NCBI RefSeq assembly: GCF_022179325.1
Contig: NZ_BPQQ01000122.1
Coordinates: 1-33,514 of the forward strand
Source: Methylobacterium isbiliense
Lineage (GTDB): Bacteria > Pseudomonadota > Alphaproteobacteria > Rhizobiales > Beijerinckiaceae
Reading direction: 5' to 3'
Length of the DNA: 33,514 nt
This document shows, in pieces, positions 22,597 to 31,358 of this stretch (position 1 is its first letter; every line of letters begins with the position of its first letter). A program made the position numbers and the translations under genes. Below the pieces are notes generated by a model, which had not been told where the DNA came from, searched no databases, and saw only the letters and a list, made by a program, of their open reading frames with translations.

Positions 22597-23835
22597 TCAC
22601 ACGATGCCCCAGGCCCGATACCGTTTGCGTCCGGTCAGCTCGCGCGGGCAGGCCGGACCAAGGTCGGCCAGCATGCCCTCGATCGCCTGAGGCGAGGTCC
22701 CAAGCCGCTTCGCCGCGCTCTGGATCGTGACCAGCGGGCTCGACACCAGCACGTCCACGAGCTGCGGCAAGCGCGAGGTGCCGCGCTTGCCGCGCACCCG
22801 GCGCAACATCAGCTCGCGCGCGAGGGTGAGCCGATCGAGATCGCGTCCGGCGGCGTGAGCCGCTGCCTCGAAGGCGCGCAGGAGCCCACCGATGCGCTCG
22901 GCTGCAGAGGTCACTTTCAGCCAGGGTGTGCGGCTCTCCTGCAAACCGAGGGCGAGGGAAGGGAGGTGATGGCGCGACGTAGCGCGCCTCCGAAGCAGGG
23001 CGCCCGCGAGAAGAGGGCCGAGGAAGGGGTGGCGCTCGGACGGATCCAGAGCGAACCAGGCATCGAGCGCAATCGCCGCCGCGAGAAGGGCCGGTAGCTC
23101 CCGCGCGTCCTCGACGACGATCTGCCGCCAAGCCGCCAGCCGCTCGGCCTCCCTGTACTGCGGATCGTGCACCCGAAGCGTGGCTCGGCCCTCAGCGGTG
23201 GTCAGATCGTTGTACTCGGCGAGCGTGCGGCGGCTGCGGGCGAGCAGGCGGTCGATGTCCGCGAAATCCGGGTCGGGTCCTTCGTCCTCGTCCCAGAGGT
23301 CATCGTCATCACCTGAGCTCGCGGCCTCAACGTCGTCGTCGGGCGCAAACAGGTCATCTCCGAAGCGTGGCATGATCCAGGGTTGCCCATCGCTCTCAGC
23401 ACTGTGGCTTGACGCCTCTACCAGCGAGGTCCCATGGGGTGTGACCAGTTCGTCGCACTCCCGTCCTGCGGCTCCGAACAATGCAGACCAGCCTTCAGGG
23501 GTGAAAGACCAGTCCGGCCGGGAACCAGCGACGCGGCGCCGGGTCGCGAGGATGTGGGTGGCCCGGGCGAGCTCCGGCGTCGGGCGGCGCACGGGCATGG
23601 CGGCGTCGTGCAGGACCAAGTCCTCCATGAGCACGAGCTGTCCCTCGAGCCCGAGCGCGGCCTGAGCGTCGACGAAGTGCGCGCGTGACCTCACGCCGTC
23701 AGCGAGGACCGGCTCCGTGCGAGCCAGGCGCTCATCGAGCCGAACGACGGCCTCGGCAGCGCGCGCGGCTGGGCCGGCGAGCCGTCGCCACGCCGCGGCA
23801 GTGAGAATGTCGTCGAGGGCATAAGTGGTTGGCAC
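22597..23835 (-). CDS. RHE_PE00001-family protein (DUF1612 with C-terminal HTH)
   Basis: The 412-residue protein matches what I recall of the RHE_PE00001/DUF1612 family, common on rhizobial plasmids. Recognisable parts are ARTEPVLADGVRSRAHFVDA, LEGQLVLMEDLVLHDA, a strongly acidic stretch in the middle (SSGDDDDLWDEDEGPDPDF), and a C-terminal helix-turn-helix (LVTIQSAAKRLGTSPQAIEG). The biochemical role is not known; the HTH suggests DNA binding. The start is GTG at 23835. It is divergent from the tyrosine recombinase at 24011. A TATAAT within an inverted repeat lies just upstream, suggesting autoregulation. Confidence 0.7.
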   Translation of the reverse strand: MPTTYALDDILTAAAWRRLAGPAARAAEAVVRLDERLARTEPVLADGVRSRAHFVDAQAALGLEGQLVLMEDLVLHDAAMPVRRPTPELARATHILATRRRVAGSRPDWSFTPEGWSALFGAAGRECDELVTPHGTSLVEASSHSAESDGQPWIMPRFGDDLFAPDDDVEAASSGDDDDLWDEDEGPDPDFADIDRLLARSRRTLAEYNDLTTAEGRATLRVHDPQYREAERLAAWRQIVVEDARELPALLAAAIALDAWFALDPSERHPFLGPLLAGALLRRRATSRHHLPSLALGLQESRTPWLKVTSAAERIGGLLRAFEAAAHAAGRDLDRLTLARELMLRRVRGKRGTSRLPQLVDVLVSSPLVTIQSAAKRLGTSPQAIEGMLADLGPACPRELTGRKRYRAWGIV

Positions 23836-23857
23836 AGCGGGATTGATGCTAGCTCAC

Positions 23858-23882
23858 CCAAGCGATTATAGCCATCGCTTGG
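23858..23882 (-). promoter_or_regulatory. Promoter -10 inside a palindromic operator
   Basis: CCAAGCGAT and ATCGCTTGG form perfect 9-bp arms around a 7-base spacer. On the minus strand the sequence contains a consensus TATAAT, and TTGCTG lies 18 bp before it as a weak -35. The site is 22 bp before the GTG at 23835. A repressor bound here would block the promoter; the adjacent HTH protein is the natural candidate. Confidence 0.6.
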
Positions 23883-23936
23883 TTCATCCAGCAATCTGCG
23901 CGCGCTGGCGCGAAACGCCTGCGCAAGGGCCATCAA

Positions 23937-23972
23937 AATTCCCCCCGATAATGGCACCTATCAGCGGGAATT
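23937..23972. repeat. 36-bp imperfect palindrome before the recombinase, candidate recombination site
   Basis: Two 14-bp arms (AATTCCCCCCGATA and TATCAGCGGGAATT, pairing at 12 of 14 positions) flank an 8-bp spacer (ATGGCACC). This geometry is typical of core sites of tyrosine recombinases. It lies 38 bp before the recombinase ATG at 24011. It could instead be an operator. Confidence 0.5.
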
Positions 23973-24010
23973 GGTGGACCGTTAAGGACCAAACGGCTAC
24001 GCTTCAGGGC

Positions 24011-25072
24011 ATGGAATTCGACCCTGCTGATCCCGCGCCCGAGCCGCCCCACGAGGCCCCCGGCGCCCTCCCCGTCCCGCTCGCCAGCGCTCTGCCGCTC
24101 GATCGCGAGGTGCTGGAGCGGCTCGAGGATTACGCCCGCGCCGCCCGTGGCGCCTTCGCTCCCAACACGCTGCGGGCGCTGGCCGCCGACAGCCGCATCT
24201 TCGCCGAGTGGTGCCGCACGCACGGCCGGTCGATGCTGCCGGCCGCCGCCCAGACCGTGGCGGACTTCATCGACGCACAGGCCGAGATGAAGTCGCGCGC
24301 CACCATCGAGCGCTACCGCTCCTCCATCGCCATGCTCCACCGCGCCGCGGGGCTGCCGAACCCCTGCACGGACGAGCTCGTCCGGCTGGCCGTGAAGCGC
24401 ATGAGCCGCGCCAAGGGCCGACGGCAGAAGCAGGCTGAGCCGCTCAACCGTTCCAGCATCGATCGCATGCTGGCAGTCAAGACGACAGAGCGCCTGCACC
24501 GCCGCGTTACCGAGGGCGATCACGCAGTGCCGCTGATCGCCCTTCGCAATGCCACGCTTATGGCCGTCGCCTACGACACCCTGCTGCGGCGCTCCGAGTT
24601 GGTGACGCTGCTCATCGAGGATCTTGAGCGAGCGGAGGATGGCTCGGGCACGATCTTGGTGAGGAAAACCAAGATCGACCAGGAGGGTGAAGGCGCGGTC
24701 AAGTACCTGGCGCCGGATACGGTTGGGCATGTGACCGAGTGGTTGCAGGCAGCGGGCCTGACGAGCGGACCGTTGTTTCGGCCCGTGAGCAAGGGAGGCC
24801 GCGTGGGCGCGGCCGCGCTTGCAGACGCCGAAGTCTATCGGCTCTACCGGGAGATCGCTGCGGCCTCGGGCGTGAAGCTGTCTCGTCCTCCGTCCGGGCA
24901 CTCGACCCGGGTTGGTGCGACGCAGGACATGTTCGCGGCCGGGTTCGAGCTGCTCGAGGTCATGCAGGCGGGCTCGTGGAAGACGCCCGCCATGCCCGCC
25001 CGCTATGGCGAGCGGCTCAGGGCTCAGCGGGGCGCCGCCCGCAAGCTCGCAACGCTGCAAAATCGAGCTTGA
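24011..25072 (+). CDS. Tyrosine recombinase/integrase (phage integrase family)
   Basis: A 353-residue site-specific recombinase. The N-terminal SAM-like core-binding domain (about 40-135: APNTLRALAADSRIFAEWC, RATIERYRSSIAMLHRAAGL) precedes the catalytic domain. Active-site residues are visible: Arg in DTLLRRSELV, the His-2X-Arg box in PPSGHSTRVGATQDM, Trp in AGSWKTPAMP and the nucleophile Tyr in ARYGERLRAQ. The ATG at 24011 gives a typical length; an ATG at 23951 would start inside the upstream palindrome. A near-identical copy of the last 50 codons lies at 3012-3165 in opposite orientation, so the locus has taken part in rearrangement. The substrate is unknown. Confidence 0.88.
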   Translation: MEFDPADPAPEPPHEAPGALPVPLASALPLDREVLERLEDYARAARGAFAPNTLRALAADSRIFAEWCRTHGRSMLPAAAQTVADFIDAQAEMKSRATIERYRSSIAMLHRAAGLPNPCTDELVRLAVKRMSRAKGRRQKQAEPLNRSSIDRMLAVKTTERLHRRVTEGDHAVPLIALRNATLMAVAYDTLLRRSELVTLLIEDLERAEDGSGTILVRKTKIDQEGEGAVKYLAPDTVGHVTEWLQAAGLTSGPLFRPVSKGGRVGAAALADAEVYRLYREIAAASGVKLSRPPSGHSTRVGATQDMFAAGFELLEVMQAGSWKTPAMPARYGERLRAQRGAARKLATLQNRA

Positions 25073-25145
25073 GCCAGAACCATGAGCGGGAACGTGGTCC
25101 CCTCACCACTTCAACGGGCTGAGCGCGTACCCGAAAATGTCGGAT

Positions 25146-25173
25146 GCGAGCTTCTGACCCTTTGCGGACATTC
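25146..25173. repeat. Dispersed intergenic motif, copy 1
   Basis: A 28-base stretch centred on CTGACCC and GGACATTC matches 23 of 28 bases at 32912-32939. Both are intergenic. It resembles the GGTC-GGACATT type of sequence often seen between alphaproteobacterial genes; function unknown. Confidence 0.45.
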
Positions 25174-25306
25174 CGCTTGTTCCCACAGGAGGTCTGCTCC
25201 ACGGCTAAAAGTGGACGCTGCGTGCAAATTTGGTCACGGAGCGATGCTGGTCCGGCTCGATGATTGAGACAAGGACCATTCGGCGAGCAGCAGCGTTCTC
25301 CGCTAC

Positions 25307-27070
25307 ATGACGTCCATGAACGATGACCAGAGAGCGCCGGAGCACACCGGCGGAGATGACACGAGTACGGGAGAACCGGCTCGCGGCAGAATGGATCAGG
25401 GGGCGCTGGAGCCGCTGGGGCGGCCCGGCCTGCGCCACTGGCAGCAGAGCACCATCACCAATACGGACCTGAACGAGCGCGGCAGCGTCTTCTTCGCCGC
25501 CGTCGAGATGACCCGAATGCCGATGATCCTGGCTGATCCCCGCCAGGAAGACACTCCCATTGTCTTCGCCAACAATGCGTTCCTCGACCTGACCGGCTAC
25601 GAGGAAGGCGAGGTGCTCGGCCGCAACTGCCGCTTCCTGCAGGGTGCCGGGACCGACCCCGAGCACGTCCGGCAACTCAGGGACGCCGTCACGGCCGGCG
25701 AAGCCGTCGCCGTTGAGATCCTGAATTATCGTCGGGACGGAACGCCGTTCTGGAACGCCGTGTTCATCGGGCCCGTGCACAACCCCGAAGGCGAGATCAT
25801 CTACTTCTTCGCCAGTCAGCTCGACGTGACGCAGCGACGGGAGTCGGAGCAGCAGTTCCGCCAGGCGCAGAAGATGGAGGCCATCGGTCAGCTGACCGCA
25901 GGCATGGCCCATGACTTCAACAACCTTCTACACGTCATCAACGGCAGCCTGGAACGTCTGGCCGCCAAGCGTCACGACGAACTGGCCTTCGAACGCTACC
26001 TCGCCGCAGCTACGGGCGCAGCCGAGCGCGGTGCGAAACTGACCCATCAGCTTCTCGCTTTCGCCCGGCGCGGCCGCCTGGAGCCGCGGGGCGTAGATCT
26101 CAGCGACCTCGTGCATTCGGTCGCGGAGTTGCTGGAGACCTCGATTGGCAGCAAGGCCACCTTGCACCTCAACCTGCAGCGACGCCTGCCGCAGGTGCAG
26201 GTCGACGCGACTCATCTGGAGATGGCGCTCCTGAACATCGTGGTGAACGCGCGCGACGCCTCGCCGAACGGCGGCGCCATCACGGTCACCACGAGGCAGG
26301 TTCACCTCAACGGCGATGCCACCTCACGGCATCTGAAGCCGGGCGACTACGTGCTGCTCTGCGTCTCGGATGAGGGCACCGGGATGGCAGCGCACGTTGC
26401 GGCGCGCGCCACCGAGCCCTTCTTCACCACCAAGCCGCGCGGCGAGGGGACAGGTCTGGGCCTCGCCATGGCCCACGGTTTCGTGCAGCAGTCAGGCGGA
26501 CGCCTGGAGGTCGAGAGCGAAGTCGGGCGGGGCACGATCATCCGCATGCTGTTTCCAGTCTTCCAGCCGAAAGAGGAGGATCTCGGGCGCGGCGAGGCCC
26601 AGAGGGACTATCAGGCACGCCCGCTCGATAACCTGACCGCGCCGCCGCTCATCCTCGTCGTTGACGACAGCCGCGAGGCGGTCGCGATGGCAGCCGAGGC
26701 GTTGCAGGAAGTTGGCTATCGCGTCGTGGTCGCTCATAGCGCTGAGGAGGCGCTGGAGCGCTTCGACGAGGCGCGCGAGCGCGGGGACGGGTTCAAGCTG
26801 GTGTTCTCGGACGTGATCATGCCGGGCGGCGCGAACGGCCTGGTTCTGGCCGAGCAGGTCGCCAGCCGTGACCCAAGCGTACCGATCCTGCTCACGACGG
26901 GCTACAACGATGAGATGGCCATCGACGGTCCCCAACCTCACGCCATGGACGTGCTGGGCAAGCCTTATCGCCGCAGCGAGCTGATCGATCGGGTGCAGGC
27001 GGCCCTACGCAGAGGCGCACGCACCGGTCCGGGACGGCAGAGTTCCGACTTCGGTCACGCCAGAGCGTAA
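25307..27070 (+). CDS. LOV-domain hybrid histidine kinase/response regulator
   Basis: A 587-residue blue-light photoreceptor kinase. A LOV domain (about 60-180) carries the photoactive Cys108 in GRNCRFLQG, the flavin-contact Asn residues (NYRRDGTPFWN) and the Gln in FFASQLDVTQ. A histidine kinase follows, with His202 in GMAHDFNNLL, an ATP-binding domain (NIVVNARDAS, DEGTGM, GTGLGLAMAH), and a C-terminal receiver (LILVVDDSRE, Asp502 in FSDVIMPGG, Lys in LGKPYR). No membrane segment is present, so it is cytoplasmic. Light should form a flavin-Cys adduct and alter autophosphorylation; the downstream target is not visible. ATG at 25307 is used; ATG at 25316 is equally possible, and neither has a strong ribosome-binding site. 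Confidence 0.92.
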   Translation: MTSMNDDQRAPEHTGGDDTSTGEPARGRMDQGALEPLGRPGLRHWQQSTITNTDLNERGSVFFAAVEMTRMPMILADPRQEDTPIVFANNAFLDLTGYEEGEVLGRNCRFLQGAGTDPEHVRQLRDAVTAGEAVAVEILNYRRDGTPFWNAVFIGPVHNPEGEIIYFFASQLDVTQRRESEQQFRQAQKMEAIGQLTAGMAHDFNNLLHVINGSLERLAAKRHDELAFERYLAAATGAAERGAKLTHQLLAFARRGRLEPRGVDLSDLVHSVAELLETSIGSKATLHLNLQRRLPQVQVDATHLEMALLNIVVNARDASPNGGAITVTTRQVHLNGDATSRHLKPGDYVLLCVSDEGTGMAAHVAARATEPFFTTKPRGEGTGLGLAMAHGFVQQSGGRLEVESEVGRGTIIRMLFPVFQPKEEDLGRGEAQRDYQARPLDNLTAPPLILVVDDSREAVAMAAEALQEVGYRVVVAHSAEEALERFDEARERGDGFKLVFSDVIMPGGANGLVLAEQVASRDPSVPILLTTGYNDEMAIDGPQPHAMDVLGKPYRRSELIDRVQAALRRGARTGPGRQSSDFGHARA

Positions 27071-27078
27071 GCGCTAGG

Positions 27079-27390
27079 GATTACGTCGCCCTGCTCGCCT
27101 ACGTGGAGCGCAAGCCCGCGCATCTCGCCCCGTTGCAGCCCGCGCGGGTGCACCTGCCGGTCGGGAAGCGGGTTGCGACCTGCGTCGAGTTCGGGCTGCG
27201 CTTCCTGCACTCGACTGGGCAGACCTACAAGGGCGGCCTGAACAGAGGCGTCTTCCTGCAGATCATCGCCGATCCCACCCCCGGCCCGCCGATCCCGGAT
27301 CGCTCGGTCAGCTTCGGCACCGTCGTCGCCGCGCAGGCGCGGGGCGATTTCCGTGAGGGTTCCCCGGATCTTGGTCTGGCCGAACGGTGA
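27079..27390 (+). pseudogene. Transaldolase/glucose-6-phosphate isomerase (tal-pgi) C-terminal fragment
   Basis: From GAT at 27079 the plus strand reads DYVALLAYVERKPAHLAPLQ, then KRVATCVEFGLRFLHSTGQ, YKGGLNRGVFLQI and SFGTVVAAQARGDF. This is the end of the glucose-6-phosphate isomerase part of bifunctional tal-pgi proteins. There is no start codon, the N-terminal hundreds of residues are missing, and the last residues (REGSPDLGLAER) differ from the usual ending. It begins nine bases after the stop of the LOV kinase, so it is a stranded fragment. Confidence 0.78.
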
Positions 27391-27651
27391 GCCTCCGGGT
27401 CTCATGAGGGCCGTCACCTGACGAGGCTGCCTGGCAGCACGGGCCGGGCGCCCCATCCTGACACGGCTCGCATTCGGGCCACAGAGCGCGGCCTGTCCTC
27501 TTGAAGCGCCTTCTCGCTTAGCTTTGGCCGCAGATATGACGATGCCGTGCTCAGCTGCCGCGATGAGGCTGGAGCGCGGCCATGCCTCTTGCACCATGCC
27601 GCTCACCGTTTCGGCCGAGGGTGCGGGATCGAGAGCCTACGCGACGCCGCT

Positions 27652-28842
27652 TCAAGCCGTTCCGCTCAGCCAGCGCGCCGAATAGCTCAGCGACATCATT
27701 TTGTGCTCGGCTTCGGCGTCCATGCGGCCGTCTGGGTCATCGACGGCATGCAGCCTTCGCCGCTCTGCGAGCGCATGCACCACTATCGCGCCGCTGCGCC
27801 CTCGCAGGCGATGCGGCCCGAGCATTTCGGCCTCGATCCCTTCGGGCAGCACAGGCAGACGCGCGAGGACTGCATCCGAGATCAGCACAGGCCGCCCGGC
27901 CTCACGACACAGACCTTCCAGCCTGGCGGTCGCGTTCATCACGTCGCCGAAATACGCGATCTTGTGGCGATCGACGCCGACCTCCGCCGTCACGACGCTG
28001 CCGCCGTGAAGCGCGGCGCGCAACTCGGGAACGAGGCCGAAGCGGGTTAACCAGCCGTCCCGCTCGTCGCTGAATGTCCGGCGGATCGCGAAGATGCAGG
28101 CGACGCACCGTGCCTTCTCGATGCCTCTTGCGAGCGGCCAGGAAATGATGACTTGATCGCCCACGTAATCGTCGACCTGCCCGCGGTACCGGCGAACCGG
28201 CTCCGCGATCGCCGCGAAGACGGCCTTCAGCAGCTCCTGTGCGGCCAAGTCGCCGTGTTCTTCGGCGTAAGCCGTCGATCCGACGAGATCGAGGAACAGG
28301 AAGATGCGCTCCTCGCTGACCGGGCGGTGATAGCGTCCAAGCAGGAGGTTCGTGAAGGTCTCGCCGCCGATCAAGTCACGGACGCGCAGAGCGGAGACGA
28401 GTAGCGCGGAAACCGCCAGCGCGTAGGGGATGGAGGACAGCTTGGGCGTCGCAGCTTCCATCAGGGTCTTGTCCGTGATGCCGAGCGTCCACAAGACCGA
28501 GCCGGTCACCATCGTCGCGACGACGATCACGAGCAGCAGGCTGATCTCGGCAGCGGCGAGGTAGGCGAGCGTGGGCAGGCATCGCAGGCGACTGCTGTAT
28601 CCGGCGAGGAAAACGCCGCGTTCATACGCGATAGTCAGGAGGCCGATGCACATGCCGTAGAGGATGCCGACGCCTGTCGGCCCGTCATGGAACAGAACAC
28701 CATGCAGGGCTCCGAACGCAGCGCTGATCGTGGCGATGATGATCCAGAAGGTTGCGGTGCCAGTCGACATCATCTTCTTCAGCTCGGAAGCGCGATCGAA
28801 CGGATGACCACTCAATAGCGGCGGCAGCGTGACGGCTGACAA
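27652..28842 (-). CDS. Membrane-bound class III adenylate/guanylate cyclase
   Basis: A 396-residue protein with a hydrophobic N-terminal half (about 25-165, roughly five or six helices, e.g. ATFWIIIATISAAFGALHG and ISLLLVIVVATMVTGSVL) and a C-terminal cyclase domain. Catalytic marks are the first metal Asp in FLFLDLVGSTAYAEEHG, the second in QVDDYVGDQVIISW, and YFGDVMNATARLEGLCREAG, which holds the purine-contact Asp and the transition-state Asn and Arg. It should make cAMP (or cGMP) at the membrane. The start is weak: TTG at 28842 gives full length, and ATG codons at 28773 and 28770 are alternatives. It is intact, and an IS630 copy lies just upstream and may separate it from its promoter. 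Confidence 0.88.
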   Translation of the reverse strand: MSAVTLPPLLSGHPFDRASELKKMMSTGTATFWIIIATISAAFGALHGVLFHDGPTGVGILYGMCIGLLTIAYERGVFLAGYSSRLRCLPTLAYLAAAEISLLLVIVVATMVTGSVLWTLGITDKTLMEAATPKLSSIPYALAVSALLVSALRVRDLIGGETFTNLLLGRYHRPVSEERIFLFLDLVGSTAYAEEHGDLAAQELLKAVFAAIAEPVRRYRGQVDDYVGDQVIISWPLARGIEKARCVACIFAIRRTFSDERDGWLTRFGLVPELRAALHGGSVVTAEVGVDRHKIAYFGDVMNATARLEGLCREAGRPVLISDAVLARLPVLPEGIEAEMLGPHRLRGRSGAIVVHALAERRRLHAVDDPDGRMDAEAEHKMMSLSYSARWLSGTA

Positions 28843-28895
28843 CCTGCCGCGCTCAAGCTGCTGTGATACTCCAGGGTCGCCATAGATCGCGCCTA

Positions 28896-29953
28896 GAGCG
28901 GTGTCCGATCAGCTTGAATTGGCTGGGGTTACGGGGCGGACCGGGATGTGATTCGATGCGCGGCTTCTCGATGGGGAGAGCCGAATGCCCTCAGCCCTAT
29001 CCGCCGATCTGCGCGAGCGGGTCGTCACCCTGATCGAGGGTGGAGCCTCGCGCCGGGAGGCGGCGCGGCGCTTCGCGGTCAGCCCAGCCAGCGCGGTGCG
29101 CTGGCACGAAGCCTTCGTGCGGGAGGGCCGCACGCGCGCCAAGCCGATGGGCGGCGATCAGCGCTCACATGCGCTTGAGGCCCGGGCCGACCTGATCCGG
29201 CAGATCGACGAGGCGCAGCCCGGTTTGTTCCTGCGCGAGTTGCGCACCCAACTGGCCGAGCGCGGCCTGCGGATGGGGGTGAGCAGCTTGTCGCGCTTCT
29301 TCAAGCGACACGGCATCACGCGCAAAACAACACGGGTCATGCGGCGGAGCAGGATCGAGAAGACGTGAAGGCAGCCCGCCTGTCCTGGTTCGAGGGCCAG
29401 CTCGATCTCGATCCAGACCGGCTCGTGTTCATCAACGAGACCGCCACGACCACGAAGATGATCCGGCGCTAGGGGCGTGCGCCACGCGGCGAGCGCTGCC
29501 GGGTGGCCGTGCCGTTCGGGCATTGGACAACCATCACCGTCACGGCCGCCCTGCGCGCCAGCGGCCTGACGGCCACCGCGCTCCTCGACGGGCCGATGAC
29601 CGGGGCCCGCTTCCGCGCCGATGTCGAAGAGACCCTGGTGCCGGCTCTGAGGCGCGGCTACACGGTCGTGCTCGACACCCTGCCCGCTCACAAGGTCAGC
29701 GGCATCCGCGAGCGTATCGAGGCGGCGGGTGCGCGGCTGCTCTACCAGCCGGCCTACTCGCCCGACTTCACCCCAATCGAACTCGCCTTCGCCAAGCTCA
29801 AGGCCGTGCTGCGCGCCGAGGCGGCTCGCACCGTCACAGACCTCTGGGACGCCATCAAGCGTGCCTTCAGGCGCTTCACGCCAGGCGAGTGCCGCAACTA
29901 TCTGGCAGCCGCAGGCTACGATGCATATGACTCAATCTGATCGGATGCCGCTC
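28896..29953 (+). mobile_element. IS630-family insertion sequence, full length, flanked by TA
   Basis: The ends GAGCGGTGTCCGATCAG and, reverse-complemented, GAGCGGCATCCGATCAG are imperfect inverted repeats of about 25 bp. Each side is flanked by TA (28894-28895 and 29954-29955), the target duplicated by IS630 elements. The element is about 1058 bp and contains one transposase region in two frames. A truncated relative lies at 22290-22474. Confidence 0.85.
28985..29940 (+). pseudogene. IS630 transposase, inactivated
   Basis: The first frame (28985-29368) gives the DNA-binding N-terminus (MPSALSADLRERVVTLIEGG, then GMGVSSLSRFFKRHGIT after the linker). The catalytic part continues in the -1 frame after a GCAAAACAAC stretch where IS630 elements often shift frame. 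Two further faults are visible. An in-frame TAG at about 29471 follows MIRR, where Tyr is usual before GRAPRG. The first catalytic Asp is Asn (LVFINETATT instead of FIDET). The second Asp (VVLDTLPAHK) and the Glu (FTPIELAFAKLK) remain. The enzyme is dead. Confidence 0.85.
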
Positions 29954-29956
29954 TAG

Positions 29957-30163
29957 GGCGGCGAGTTCCGCATCCACCATGACTTGAGCGATCTGCACTA
30001 CGGGAACCTGACACGCATCCGCGAGCTCGTCAGGCTGCGCCTCCCGTTTTGCTTGCGCGAGCCGACCGCTGGCCTCAGTGGAGTACCAGCTCTCGAAGGG
30101 TCCGCTGTCGAATGACGATCGGTCCTTCGAGCGACGCCAATCGAAGGTTCGATAGTCGCGCAC
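29957..30163 (-). CDS. Possible gene fragment cut by the IS630 insertion
   Basis: From GTG at 30163 the minus strand reads RDYRTFDWRRSKDRSSFDSG, then ESWYSTEASGRLAQAKREAQ and QVPVVQIAQVMVDAELAAL, and runs into the IS630 end. Composition is protein-like and helical, but no family is recognised and no ribosome-binding site is clear. Sequence left of the element (before 28893) does not obviously continue it. Low confidence. Confidence 0.28.
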
Positions 30164-30241
30164 AGCTGAACATGCCGCACAGAATGTGGGCCCCAGGCAG
30201 CTTGAGAAGGTCAGGGCTGTCGCTGAAGGGCCATCCGCTCA

Positions 30242-30715
30242 TCAGGCGAATAGGGAGGGAGCCGTACCCATCGGGCACACCTCAAGGGGTTCTGGTAAGA
30301 TAGGTCGATAACGGCCAGCTGGGTCCTGGGAAGGTCGCCCCCTGCGGCGCACCACTTCCCGCTCGAAGGCGAGGAACGCCAAGGGCTCACCGTCCCTGCC
30401 AAGCAGCGGGCGCACGTCGATCTCGCACAGGTACGCCTCACCTGACTTCCGGCAATTCTCCAGCACACCGTGGTACCGGCCCTCGGCCCGCAGCTTGCGG
30501 GAGATCAGCCGGGTCACCTGCCGGCTCGTATCGAGGCCTTGCAGGAGCCGAGGTGAGGCCCCGAGCATCTCTGCCGCGGTGTAGCCGCTCATGCGTGCGA
30601 AGGCCGGGTTGACGTAAAGGATCGTCGGCCCGGGCCGCTCCAGATCGGTGTCAGTGAGCACGACGGCCGTGGTGAGCGGCTCCGCAAACAGCCTGACGAG
30701 TTCCACGATGGTCAC
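30242..30715 (-). CDS. LOV-like PAS protein lacking the photoactive Cys
   Basis: A 157-residue protein made of one PAS domain: TAVVLTDTDLERPGPTILYV, then NPAFARMSGYTAAEMLGASP, RLLQGLDTSRQ and RKSGEAYLCEIDVRPLLG. The layout follows LOV domains, including the RxLQG element, but the GRNCRFLQ motif reads GASPRLLQ, so the Cys that forms the flavin adduct is absent. It may still bind flavin and act by redox or radical signalling, or bind another ligand. The GTG at 30715 follows GGAAGG. No output domain is fused. It is divergent from the BLUF gene at 30906. Confidence 0.75.
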   Translation of the reverse strand: MTIVELVRLFAEPLTTAVVLTDTDLERPGPTILYVNPAFARMSGYTAAEMLGASPRLLQGLDTSRQVTRLISRKLRAEGRYHGVLENCRKSGEAYLCEIDVRPLLGRDGEPLAFLAFEREVVRRRGRPSQDPAGRYRPILPEPLEVCPMGTAPSLFA

Positions 30716-30905
30716 CGGCCTTCCTCCTCAGCCGCAACGCTAAATCAGGCTCTGTTAACGTTTCCTCCAGAGTGCGGGTCGCTCTGGCGTCGGTCTCGCA
30801 CGGAAATTAGGACTCCGTTAGGACCGTACCCCCACTCTGTATCTACACACGGCTGCAGTCGCTCCTGCGAGCGACACTCTGGTGGCCGACGGAGTTGAAG
30901 CGTCA

Positions 30906-31358
30906 ATGATCCACCAACTCGTCTATTACAGCCGCAACACCGTGGCGGGCGGTGATCGCGCTATGCTGACCAACATGCGCGAGATCCTCTCTGCATCTCA
31001 GCGCAACAACAGCCGTGACGGGATTACGGGCTTCCTGATCTTCGACAAGACCTGGTTCGTGCAGATCTTGGAAGGGGAGCGCGCCAAGGTAACGGAAACC
31101 TACGCTCGGATCGCGTGCGACCCGCGCCACTCAGCAGCGACGATCATCAACCTGCGGGACGTTCACGGCCGATTGTTCCCGAACTGGACGATGGGTGGCG
31201 CGATGCGCACGCCCGAGGTGCAGGAAGTCTATCTGCAGCATGGCTTCGGCGGACCGCTGGAGCCCGCGCGCCTGAAGTCGGAGCAGGTCATCAACCTGGC
31301 GCTGGATCTGCAGGCCTACGAGGTCAGCCGGCGGCAGGGACAGAAACTCGCCAGCTGA
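30906..31358 (+). CDS. BLUF-domain blue-light sensor
   Basis: A 150-residue BLUF protein with the Tyr in IHQLVYYSRN, the Asn pair in SQRNNSRDGITGFL, the Gln in WFVQILEGE, and LFPNWTMGG near the end of the fold with the usual Trp and Met. The helical C-terminal part (about 100-150) has no fused enzyme, so it belongs to the short BLUF group that signals by protein contact. The ATG at 30906 follows GGAG. It differs clearly from the BLUF protein at 20121, so the two are not a recent duplication. Confidence 0.9.
   Translation: MIHQLVYYSRNTVAGGDRAMLTNMREILSASQRNNSRDGITGFLIFDKTWFVQILEGERAKVTETYARIACDPRHSAATIINLRDVHGRLFPNWTMGGAMRTPEVQEVYLQHGFGGPLEPARLKSEQVINLALDLQAYEVSRRQGQKLAS

Noticed and set aside
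27055-27606. 183-codon minus-strand open frame
   Set aside because: Much of it is antisense to the tal-pgi fragment, and the remainder has no recognisable family or ribosome-binding site. The gap 27391-27651 shows nothing I can support.
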